Part shown: positions 40,529-52,500 of the stretch, piece after piece | Layout: each line of letters begins with the position of its first letter | Position numbering within the stretch: the first letter of the stretch is position 1 | Source: Limnomonas spitsbergensis | Taxonomy: Eukaryota > Chlorophyta > Chlorophyceae > Chlamydomonadales | Length of the DNA: 64,000 bases | NCBI GenBank assembly: GCA_037349105.1 | Contig: JAYJMM010000028.1 | Location: forward strand, 496,001 to 560,000 | Reading direction: 5' to 3' | The notes under the pieces: generated by a model | The model's input: only the letters and a program-made list of their open reading frames with translations | Database searches by the model: none | What the model was told of the DNA's origin: nothing | Position numbers and translations under genes: made by a program

Positions 40529-43500
40529 CTAGCGCAAGTCCACCACGTCATGCTTGATCTTAGGGTTGAGGTACACGTGGCCGCACAATTCGTAGATCTC
40601 CTGGCCAGTTTTCGTTTCTGGGTGCATGTGGAAGCCACGCTTGTCGCATCCTTGAACTAGCGACAGGCCGCCAGGTGTCGTCAGCCGGAAAATACCACAT
40701 CGCTTGGAGCGGTCTGTGGGCGCCATGACGATCGCCATGGCCTCGTCCAGCATGGTCTGGTATCCCGATTGAGTGTGGACGTCCACCGACGACAAGAAGC
40801 AGGTCTGATGGAGGAAAGCGGGAGAGGGGGAGAGGCCGGATTCTCAGTCCATGGGGCGGCAAGACACGTGCGGCAGGGAACCTAAACATGCAAGCTGCCA
40901 CCCTTCTATATGAAAAGTCCTGGAACTCCAACAGTACCCTGGGTGGATGGGATGTCAAAAGGCGATTCGCTTAAGATGCGATTCCATTCCACCTACTTGG
41001 CCGCTTGCACTATTTGTTAGCCTTGCTAAATAAGAAAGGATGACCCCCTCAGGTATCATATTTATTCAGAAGCCCTCATTACTTTTCATGTGGTGGTAAT
41101 TATATCGACTTACCGGTACAGTGATCCGCTATACTCTAGTCTTCCTGCGCGGATTTTCAGCGTGTTCATATTAATTCGAAAGCCTGATGGTGCAAGCTAA
41201 TTTTGCGAGCGGGCCAGTATTGGCACGCTAGGTTCCCTGAATCCACCAAGCAAAGCATGATCTGTTTCTGGGTCACACTGTTACACAGAATGTCTCAGAA
41301 TGTCCAGTACCACAAAGGCATATAAGTACAGGCCTCAGAGGAGGAGGCAGAAACGGAGGAGGACCTGGATGATTGGTAGTTTGCTTATAGCTTTGGTTGC
41401 ATGAATGCCTGATGAGCTAGCTTCCCAGGCCTCAAACGATGGCTTCTGACGATCATGCGCGGCAGTAAGTGCTGCACGATCAATTATTTTTTGCGCTACG
41501 CAAAGGGGCTGTTAATTGTGACCTGCGCGCACCAAAGAAATATGCCGTGCGCGAATTTCAACCACTTATTTGGGGGGGGATGAGCGCGAAGGCAATCGAG
41601 TAATCGACGCTTACGATACCGTAGAATGTCTTTGACTTCGCTCAAAATTAATTAATTATTGGGGTGCGCGGACATGCTGCGCGCTAATAATAATTCAAAA
41701 ATCAGCGGTGCGCGGAGTTCAACTCAGGTTTTCGTCGTCATCAGTACGCGGAGGGTCTAAAAGTGCCTGAAATGACCCTAATAAGTTAAATGTGATCCTG
41801 ATAAGTTTAATTTTATTTGTCGCTGCGCAACCGTTTTTTAAATTCTTTTTAGCTGCGCGACGAAAAAAAAACAAAAGTTTTATTGGGGGGTACGCGGACC
41901 CTAAGGCGTTTTACGGTATAAGGAAAATGTGTTACATTCCTAGTAACTTACAGTATGCAGTAGGTAGTAGGCATCATGGTTAGGTATCGGTTATAGGTTA
42001 GGCAAAACACTTAATGCAACCTAACGATGTATAGTACCATGTATACATTGTTAATTGACGTAGTATATTGAACGGAAATTGAGTGCTAAGAGGTTAAGTA
42101 GGCTGGCGGGGTAGACTTCCTTCAATGTGTACATTCATAAGCTGTGGAGCTAGCACATTCCATCTAACAAACCTTAGCGAGGCGGGGGGGGGGGGCAAAT
42201 AAAAAACCCAGGGACCCCATGCCCCCCCCCAAAACGAGCACCCAAGCCTACCACCCACCTACGTACCGCCTAAAGAACCTATTGAAATTCAAATATCTCA
42301 GTCGGAATTGAACATTACAGGGCGTGTAAGGGGTGTTTATTGATCAGCTCGTCAAGGCGCTTCAAGTCAGGACCCAAAGTAGTTCACTACCGGTTATTAA
42401 GTCACACAAGGACAGAGCCTACAAATAAAACTCCTCCTATTTGGTCCCAAGTCGATCAGAGTAACAGGCAACTTCCTCATGCTCATCTGCCTTCGGTTTG
42501 CCTTAACAAAAACAGCTTCCCAGCCAATGAGATGCGCAGGCGAGAGCAGTTGTCGGTGAATGCCGGAAGAATATATTCTCAAGCTTTGTTCCGTGCAATG
42601 CTAGCACTGGTAATCCATTAGACACAATAAGGCTGGCGCGATGTGTAAAGAGTACCTAAGAAAAGCTGGAACATCGTTTGCGTTTGTATGGCCGATTTAA
42701 GGTTCAGCTTAAAAATAATAGTCCAACACGCCAGACTTGAATACGGTTTACTTGGTATCCTACATCATAAACCGTACTATCAGTGTCGATTGGTATCCAC
42801 TATGGTCTCAAAACATTAAACCACTATGAAAAAGGGGCCTTGCAAATTAAAACAATCGAACCAAAGCTGGATTGTCGTAAAAGTCGTATTTTGTGCGGAA
42901 AAGTGTGTCTTGACGCACTTTCTCCTTCAATTCAGGATGCAAGCTATTACATGCATATATCAGATATGCATTAAGAGCAGCAGATGCAGCAGTAGTAGGC
43001 GCAGCAGAAGCCGAAGAATCGCAGCACGGGGACGAGCAATCGTCAGATGCGGGCGATGATGCGTTTGGATGGGACGTTCCCGCACAGGTTTCTTCGCACA
43101 AGCGCAAGTTTGCGAATTGGCTACTCGAACAAGATCTCAGAAGAGAAGGCAGGTAGCACCAGCTCAAGCAGCGAGGAGGTTGAGCAGAGAGGCAGTCAGG
43201 CAGGGACCAACCTGGGCCAGGACAGCTCAAGCAGCAGCAACAGCGGGCAAGGCAGGCAATACTTCAGGAGAGCATGCAGTCAGAACCAGCTCCAGCAGCG
43301 AGGAGGGCGAACAAAGAGCAGGTGTCAATGGAGCAGTGAGCGGGTGCGGGCGTGGGCCCGGTACCTAGGGTCAAATGCAAGGTTTGGGGATGCTCCAAAT
43401 GCCGATGGGAAAGCCGTGGTTGCGCTGCAATGCTGCATGCTTCCAGAACAGGTTGAGGCTATGAGGCAGCAGCAGCTTCAGAGCAAGTAGTATAGTGTGG

Positions 43501-46500
43501 CATGTGTGGTCCCCTTGACTGAGATCGCTGAATTTGACTAAAACCAATTTTAAAATGATTTTTGAGAAACCAAATTCAGGTTTAAAAACAAATCTCCATG
43601 CCAATGCTGGCTAATACAATAATGCAATACAATAATAATAATACAATACAATACAGGTGAGTGTCGTAAGGATAATACAATAATGCAATACAATAATACA
43701 AATAATACAATACAATAATACAGGTGAATAATACAATACAATAATACAGGTGAATAATACAATACAATAATACAGGTGAGTGTCGTAAGGGACAGCGTTA
43801 GATTCTAACGCGAGGGTTTCAGGCAGTGCTGTACTTCCTTACTGTTCGTGAAATTACGGTTTCCGGTGACGGTGCAATTTGCGCGCAATTTACCAGGACC
43901 GTCCAGATTGCACCGCAATTACTGCAAGTTGCTTTCGGCGTAACCACAGACGAAACCCTGGTTACGCACCAGAATGGGGTTTTCGGCTCGGAACCTACCC
44001 GCCAATTGACGAAAAGTCGTGACACGTTAACGTGGAAGTTGTTCTGATCTTCACGATATCTTCCTATGAGTTGACGCACAAGATCCGCAAGTTCCCACCT
44101 TCGAAAATGAATGACTGATGTCCCCAAAAGACAGAAATCTGCTAGAACGTGCTTGCGGTCTAGATTACAGCTCGCTCTTAATTGCGTGCAAGCTAAAAAG
44201 CCTTACTTGCGCGCAATTACGTGCTACGCCGTAATTACCGTAATTACTTACACAAAAATCGGATTACGGCGTAATCGCACAGCACTGCTCTGAATACTGG
44301 TAGCATACTGCGCTTAAAAGTTGACATGATGCTTAGCTCTGATGATGCATACGAAATACTGAAGTTTTCCGGGCGCGCGAACGTGTACCATTGGCTTCCT
44401 GTAAAAAAATAGGCCGAAAATAGAACGAAATCACTTGACCTGAGCGATGTCGCAACACCTGTCACAGATGCTCGAGAAGATGGAGTGGGTGATTCGAGAT
44501 CGAGGAGCTCAATCAAGACTGACAGGACTGAGCTGGCTGCCGTGGAAGGAGCATGGCAGTGTAGTAGCCTTGTCCCGTTGCCCCAATTTTTTTGTTATGG
44601 CCGCATGGGCCTGAATACCCATGGACTTTGCTATCGCGAAATGATATTTTACTAATTTGCTGGCCACGGAATTGGCAAGGACGAGTTTCGTGTGCGGCAG
44701 GGAAGTGACGCCGGGCCCGGCGCCGGGGAAAATGGGCCGAAGGTCTATTTTCGCCGGGTATTCTGCGAACCCCTTTCCGGCGTCAGCCGGGGAAAATGGG
44801 GGTTCAGCTGACTATACCCCCGGCGTCAGCCGGGGGGATTTCATCTCTGACCAGACCCTCCCCGGCAAAATCCTTTCTTGAAATGACGGACACCAACTCA
44901 GATTGCGACGTCGAGATGATCGATTTCACAGAACCTGCTAGAGAACCCCCTCCCGCGAAGAAGGCAAAGGGCAATACCGGTGTTATGTCCTGGCTCACGC
45001 GGATCGCAGTGCCTCAGCCAGCATTCCCAGCAACGACAGAGATCCCTGCGAAAGCCTCTGAGTTGCTGGAGGGCCTTGAGTTGCGCTTTGGCAATCTGGA
45101 AGTATTGGACGCTTTCGCGGCATTTGACCCGCTTTACTATCTGGGCATGGGTGATGACGTCTTGGTCTCGCACTTCCACTCTTGCTTGAGTTTGCCACAT
45201 TGAAGTCCCACTTCTGTGGCACAACCTTTTTCGAGAGTGTCGCCATAGAGGCAAAGCTCGATGCTGAGTTTCAGTTGCTGAAGGGCTGGATTGCAGAGTC
45301 CGTCAATCGCTTTGCCAAGATCCCTATGCGGGCGTGTTTGTCCCAGATTATCATAGCCCACGAGTCTGAAATCCCCGGTGTGGTGCAGCTCATTTATGTG
45401 GCCTACACTATTACGTGCCAAACCGCTGTGGTCGAGCGAGGCTTTAGTTTGCACCGGGTCTTTAAAAATTCCGACCTCACCACCGGGCATTTTCAGACCC
45501 CCCGCCCGGCGCACGCAGGTCAAAAAAAAGACCCTGCTCGGCAAAAACCGGCCACTTGGCATACCCCGGGAACTTCCCTGGTGTGCGGTACTTCGGTTTT
45601 GTGTATACCGTACCATCCATCTCAATTGGTATTCTTTACCTTTGGTTCCATGTTTTGGCCTTGAATGAAGCCTAATTTTATCCAGCATTGGCATGGAGAC
45701 TTTTTTTTTAACCCGAATTTGGTTCATCGAAAACACTTTTAAAAATGGTTTTTGTGAAATACAGCCATCTCAGTCAAGGGCCATGCCACACTGCACTACC
45801 GGTACGGTACTTGTTTCTAAGCTGGCTGCTGCTGCCTCATAGCCTCAACTTGCTCTGGCGGCATGCACCGCAACCGTGGCTTTCCCATCGGCATTTGGAG
45901 CATCCAAAAACCAGCCACCCCATGCTCCAACACTTACCCCTGACTTCGCTTTGATCACGTTCGTGATAGACTCTTTGATCGCTACGAGGATCGCGGGATG
46001 CTGGTCAAAGACGAACACGGGGGGCCGTTGAAGACTCTTAGCGCGACCTTTCTTGATCCAGCGCATCATGGTCGACTTCTCGAGCTGCTGGAGAGGGGGA
46101 ATTGCTTGCAGCTCGCGGAGCAGATCTTTGGGCTTCCATGTCGTGTTTCTGTCAGCCTTCGCAGCAACGACATCGAGGACGAGCTGCCGGTGCCACGGCT
46201 CCCAGGAAGTGTACTCCCCTCGCGGTTAAAGCACACTTTTGGCACAAAATACGACTTGTCCGATTATCCAGCTTTGGTTCGACCGTTTATAATTTTAAGG
46301 TCACTTTATCCAGGGTGGTTTCATGTTTTGCGACCATAGTGGAGACCAATTGAGAGTGATAGTACGGTACTCTCTCCTTTGGTTGCTTCGTTGGCCCAAT
46401 CAAATTACCTCACGAGGGCGTTGGTATCGCAAAAAATGATGCAACTGGAGATGAACTTAGAAAACATGGGAGCTAACGTCTAACATCTAACATCTAACGC

Positions 46501-49500
46501 TCTGACCCATATAAGGTTATATATATACATAAGAGTGAGGCTAAAGAAAAGGAGTTCCATTCTAAAAGCAGACGCCGCTCAAGCAAAAAAATCCCTCCAT
46601 CATCTGACCCATATAAGGTTATATATATGAAAAGTGAGTACAGGAAAAGTGACCAGGTGAGGCGCAAAACATGTGCTACGATGCGCGTGGAGGCGACAGG
46701 GTCGTAATAAAAGAAAAGTTACGCTTTGCTCCAGGTTGCCACGTTGATTATGATGAGTTGTGTTGCGCAGAAATTGGTAGGCGAGCGAGCCAGAACACGC
46801 GAGACTGGAACACGCGGGACCAAGCAAGGACGCAACAGCAATGCCGACATAAGAGGTGAGTGAATTCCAATTGAATTCAACTGGATGGAATCCACTGTTG
46901 TGCGCGAGCGACGAAGCACATGCCATGCATTTGAATTAAGTGCCCTGATTACTAAAATATAGTAATCCCATGATTTCGTGCCCTGGTTACCTCCCATGAT
47001 CAAGACCAAATGCCATTGTCGTTGACGACAGGAAACGTCGACAATGGGACACATGGTTACAGTTCCTGGCCACGACCAAGCTCGGCAAGGACGTCCTGAC
47101 GGTGAGTTCGACCAGGGGTTCGACCCAGGAATCCAACATGAAGTCCATTCGGCATGTTGCCATCTCGGTGATTTCCAGAAATGCGACACGCAGTGCCCCT
47201 GAATACTGGTAGCCTACTGCGCTTATTAAAAGTTGACATGATGCTTACTTAGCTCTGTGATGATGCATAGGGAATACTGAAGTGTTGCGGGCGCGCGAAC
47301 GTGTGCCATTGACTTCCTATAAACAAAATAGGCCGAACGAAATCACTTGACCTGAGCGATGTCGCAACACCTGTCACAGATGCTCGAGAAGATAGAGAGG
47401 GCGATTCGAGATCGAGGAGCTCAATCAAGACTGACAGGACTGAGCTGGCTGCCGTGGAAAGAGCATGGCAGTGCAGTAGACTTGTCTCGTTGCCCCTGTT
47501 TCTTGTTTTGCTTTTGTTGGCCGCATGGGCCTGAATACCGTATGGACGTAGCTATCAACAAATTATCTTTTACTAATTTGCTGGCCACGGAATTGGCACG
47601 GATGAGTTTCGTGTTCGGTACTTCGGTTTTGTGTGTACTCTCTGGCTCGCTTGCTTTGGTTGCTTCGTTGGCCCAATTACCTCACGAGGGCGTTGGTATC
47701 GCAAAAATGATGTAACTGGAGCTGAACTTAAAAAAATCTGGAATCAAACATCTGACATCTAGCGCTATGACCCAAATAAATAAAATAAATAATAAGGAGA
47801 GTGTCGTAAGGGACAGCGTTAGATTCTAACTCGTTACAGGGTTTCAGGGTCCGGAGGGGCGCGTAGGGCCAGGAAGAGTGACGGACTTCTAAGGAATGCG
47901 CCTATATAAGGTTATAAATTAGGCTTCATTCAAGGCAAAAACATGGAACCAAAGCTATTAGATACCATTTGACACTGAGGCAGTGACGGTACGGTACTTT
48001 GTTTTAAATTTCATAATATTGCTGACGATAGACCTGAAGGCTGTCCCAGTGCATGCTGTCTTATCATTCCCCCCTTGATCTGTCACACGTTGTTTCTTCG
48101 CCCTCAAACCTCTTTGTGGGCACCTTTCCCATGCACCAGATGTGGCATTCACCAATTGAAAACGAAAAACGCCGAACTGCCCCACCATCTTCATACTGCA
48201 GTCCCACGCACCTGAGTGGGATGTGTGTGGATCCAACCCAGTGGGTACAGCTCCCTCTCTAGGTGGACCGTGAGCACGTCCTACAATGTTAAGGTGAAGG
48301 ATGAGGCTTCAGTTTACGTCGCTTTAATATTGCTGATATGACATGATAAGGTGGCCCAAAATACCATATCGTGCTTCCTGCGCTGTGACCAGTCATGTTC
48401 AGGACCCATTCACGAGCTGTTGCTCGGGCTGCTCGAGCTAGGGCAAAGAGTGGCTTGTGCTGTCCACCGCGACAGAGGAGGAAGGCCATGAGGAGGTGCT
48501 GTCAGGAGAAGGTATGGTCGCAATTTCAGCTACGATTTGGCGATTTTCGACCTAATATAAATGTTTATCATGTAGAGCGCGCCAAATTCACACTGGGCAC
48601 ACCAGCGTCGTGCCTGTTTACACAGGTGAACTGAATGGCATCTCCACACCTCATCTGCCACACCACCTCCTGGGTGGTGGCCACCGCCAGCTGCCAAAAA
48701 GAACGATGGAATCACACCTTCTCGTATGACAGCCCCCCCCCCCCCCCCAGTCCCACCTCCTCCTAGGTGGTGCCCATCCCTAACCGCTTCAAACAACCCT
48801 GGAATCATCTCTCCTCTACCAGCCCCCCCTCCCACCAGCCCCATCTCTGTTCTGACAGCCCTCCCCCCCTACCCAGTCCCAGCTCTGTTCTGCCAGCCCT
48901 CCCCCCTCCCCAGTTCCACCTCTGTTCTGCCAGCCCCCCCTCCCACCAGTCCCACCTATGTTCTGCCAGCCCTCCCACCCTCCCCACTCCACCTCTGTTC
49001 TGCCTGCCCCCCCCCCCCTCCCCAGCCCCACCTCACTTCTGCCAGCCCCCCCTTTCACCAGTCCCACCTCTCTTCTGCCAGCCCTCCCCCCCTCCCAGTC
49101 CCAGCTCTGTTCTGCAAGCCCTCCCCCCCTCCCAGTCACACCTCTGTCCTGACGGCTCACCCTCCCACCAGTCCCACCTCTCTTCTGCCAGCCCTCCCTC
49201 CCCAGTCCCACCTCTCTTCTGCCAGCCCTCCCTCCCCAGTCCCACGTCTCTTCTGTCAGCCCCCCCTCCCACCAGTCCCACCTCTGTTCTGCCAGCCCCC
49301 CCCCCCCTCCCAGGCACACCTCTCTTCTGCCAGCCCCCCTCCCACCAGTCCCACCTCTGTTCTGCCAGCCCGCCCCCCCTCCTCCCCAGGCCCACCACTC
49401 TTCAGCCAGCCCTCCCCCCTCTCGGTCCCACCTCTGTTCTGCCAGCCCTCCACCCCTCCCCAGTCCCACCTCTCATCTGCCAGCCCCCCCTCCCACCAGT

Positions 49501-52500
49501 CCCACCTCTGTCCTGCCAGCCCCCCCGCCCACCAGTCCCACCTCTATTCTGCCAGCCCCCCCTCCCCAGTCCCACCTCACTTCTGTCAGCCCCCCCTCCC
49601 ACCAGTTCCACCTCTGTTCTGCCAGCCCCCCCTCCCCTATGTTCTGCAAGCCCCCCCTCCCCAGTCCCACCTCTCTTCTGTCAGCCCCTCCTCCCAACAG
49701 TCCCACCTCTGTTCTGCCAGCCCTCCCCCCCTCCCCAGCCCCACCTCTCTTCTGCCAGCCCTCCCTCCCTCCCCAGCCCCACCTCTCTTCTGCCAGCCCT
49801 CCCCCCCTCCCCAGCCCCACCTCTCTTCTGCCAGCCCTCCGACCCTCCCCAGCCCCACCTCTCTTCTGCCAGCCCTCCCACCCTCCCCAGCCCCACCTCT
49901 CTTCTGCCAGCCCTCCCACCCTCCCCAGCCCCACCTCTCTTCTGCCAGCCCTCCCACCCTCCCCAGCCCCACCTCTCTTCTGTCAGCCCCCCCTCCCACC
50001 AGTCCCACCTCTGTTCTGCCAGCCCCCCCTCCCCAGTCCCACCTCTCTTCTGTCAGCCCCCCCTCCCACCAGTTCCACCTCTGTTCTGCCAGCCCCCCCT
50101 CCCACCAGTCCCACCTCTCTTCTGTCAGCCCCCCCTCCCACCAGTTCCACATCTGTTCTGCCAGCCCCCCCTCCCCTCTGTTCTGCAAGCCCCCCCTCCC
50201 CAGTCCCACCTCTCTTCTGTCAGCCCCCCCTCCCACCAGTCCCACCTCTGTTCTGCCAGCCCTCCCCCCCTCCCCAGTCCCACCTCTCTTCTGCCAGCCC
50301 TCCCCCCCTCCCCAGCCCCACCTCTCTTCTGCCAGCCCCCCCACCCTCCCCAGTCCCACCTCTGTTCTGCCAGCCCCCCCACCCTCACCAGTCCCACCTC
50401 TTTTCTGCCAGCCCTCCCACCCTCCCCAGTCCCACCTCTGTTCTGCCAGCCCTCCCACCCTCCCCAGCCCCACCTCTCTTCTGCCAGCCCTCCCACCCTC
50501 CCCTGTCCCACCTCTCTTCTGCCAGCCCTCCCACCAGTCCCACCACCTCCACTTGGATGGTGACCCCCAACAAACAAAGACTATGCTCATGGAACCACAG
50601 GACCACACCTCTTCCGACAGCCCCCCCCACACACACATACACCTCCCACCTCCTCCATGGTCGTGACCCTCAACAAACGCCGCAGACAACTCTAGAATCA
50701 CACCTCCTCCAGTAGCACCACACAGGCCCACACACACCTCCCACATTCTCTTGGGTGGCAGACCCTGCAAGGCGCTGCATACACACTGGACTCACCTCTC
50801 CCAACCAATCCACGAGCCCCAACACACTACCCTCCTCCTCCTCCTCCTAAGTAGTGGCACACCACACACTATGGCGTCAGCCCCAACAACCCCTATTTTT
50901 ACAGTTTGTATATTTATTTATATCCTCAACTCACCCAGCCTAAGCAGCAAACCTCTTCTGACTTCATCCCCCTCCCCTCTCTCACCCCTCAGCTATGCAC
51001 ATCTTCTGGTAGCATCTCCTCCACGTACCACCTCAGGGGTCACACCTTCCACACCAACATCTCCTTGCCTCACCCACCAGCAAACCACGGCAGCTCACCT
51101 CCCCAAACGAAAAAACCCATCATCGCACCTCTTCTGATAGCATCTCCACAGTGTCGCTGGTGCCCTTTTGCTTGGGTATGATGAGCGTCGTGATAGTAAA
51201 AATGCTGTCATTGCCAGATAGGCTGCCTGCAAGGATGCCGCAGCTCTCAACGCCCCGTGCGCTGTTGTGAGCTGCGAGACACAAGAACTCCTCCATCAGC
51301 GCCACGCTGACATGCACGTCGCGCAGCGCGGCGCGCTTGAGGACCTCGCGTGGGCCGTTCCTACCCGGCGGCGGCGGTGGCATGTCATCCAGGAACAGCG
51401 GCCCGGGCGGGGGTGGGTGCGGATCCGAGCAGCTGCCTGGTGCGCCAGCCTGATCCCTTGCCGACATGCTTAACACCTGAATGCATGGAAGTTGGATTTG
51501 AATATGGTTATATCTGATCTGAGAGTGTGCGCAGGTGTGAGGCTAGACAGGGAAGCAAGGCAATGGTGCCCATCAGCAAATCAGTCTGCAAATACCGGTA
51601 TCTGATATAATCTTGTATCATTTGATCTTCTAAATTTGGATTGATCAACCCTCTTGGAGCTGAGCTAATCTGGTTTCACCTGATCTGATGTTTAAGTGTG
51701 AGCATGGCTGATGGCAGGGGGGTGCAACCAATGGTGATCAGCAAGCAGAGTCATTCATCCCAGCCAGCAGCCCAGCCATGGATCACCGTTGCTGGAAAAG
51801 AGGGTGGCAAGGGGGAGACCCTCAACGTCAAACTTCGAACCTTGGTCTAGGCTGCTCTCCCATGGGCCCTAACACTGCACTAAAATCTGTATGTTGCTTG
51901 AACCTAACAAAGTGTGAGGCTGGCTGCCTAACCCTTGTTAACCTCAGACGCTAACACAAAGAACAGCCCGGATGCCCTTGCGGCCCTCGTCGTCAACTGA
52001 AAAAGGCACAGGAACAAGAAGGGCACACGAGCAAAAAACGCCAATATGGCCAGGGTAACTCAAATGCGCCAATATGGCCAGAATAACTCATATGGCCAGG
52101 ATAGCTCATATGGCCAGGATAGCTCATATGGCCAGGATAGCTCATATGGCCAGGATAGCTCATATGGCCAGGATAGCTCATATGGCCAGGATAGCTCATA
52201 TGGCCAGGATAGCTCATATGGCCAGGATAGCTCATATGGCCAGGATAGCTCATATGGCCAGGATAGCTCATATGGCCAGGATAGCTCATATGGCCAGGAT
52301 AGCTCATATGGCCAGGATAGCTCAAATGGCCAGGATAACTCATATGGCCAGGATAGCTCATATGGCCAGGATAAGTCATATGGCCAGGATAGCTCATATG
52401 GCCAGGATAACTCATATGGCCAGGATAACTCATATGGCCAGGATAACTCATGCGTAAAAAGTGCACCCATTGGCTCTGTTGGGTTACCATTCGATACCAT

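Larger units (their letters stand above)
44288..45612 (+). repeat. Approx. 420-bp direct repeat, copy 1 (interrupted)
   Basis: Sequence from CTGAATACTGG to GTTTCGTGTGCGG, continued after an insertion as TACTTCGGTTTTGTG, is about 90 percent identical to 47,198-47,637. The interruption at 44,698-45,588 is the hAT element annotated separately with its duplicated target. The repeat itself is of unknown nature. Confidence 0.75.
42844..46310. repeat. Large interrupted inverted repeat
   Basis: Two blocks on the left recur in reverse on the right. About 65 bases at 42,844-42,907 (GAACCAAAGCTGGATT, AAGTCGTATTTTGTGC) match 46,231-46,297. About 230 bases at 43,380-43,612 match 45,685-45,925. Identity is roughly 80-85 percent. 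The arms enclose a microsatellite, a foldback element and a hAT insertion. It may be two copies of one transposon in opposite orientation, or one large element. Fragmentary ORFs in the arms are not intact. Confidence 0.6.

Noticed and set aside
42847..43230. Intact transposase ORF in the left arm of the large inverted repeat
   Set aside because: Frames are short, overlapping and low in complexity, with no recognisable catalytic motif.
43824..44287. Confident hAT MITE
   Set aside because: Terminal inverted repeats are present but no 8-bp target duplication flanks them, so it is kept only as a weak candidate.
48726..50770. Long proline/serine-rich ORFs on plus (up to 646 aa) and glycine/arginine/tryptophan-rich ORFs on minus
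   Set aside because: They translate a 36-39-bp minisatellite in several frames at once on both strands, and the region is inside an AMSH intron.
52060..52457. CRISPR-like array
   Set aside because: The repeat has no unique spacers; it is a plain tandem satellite in a eukaryotic intron.
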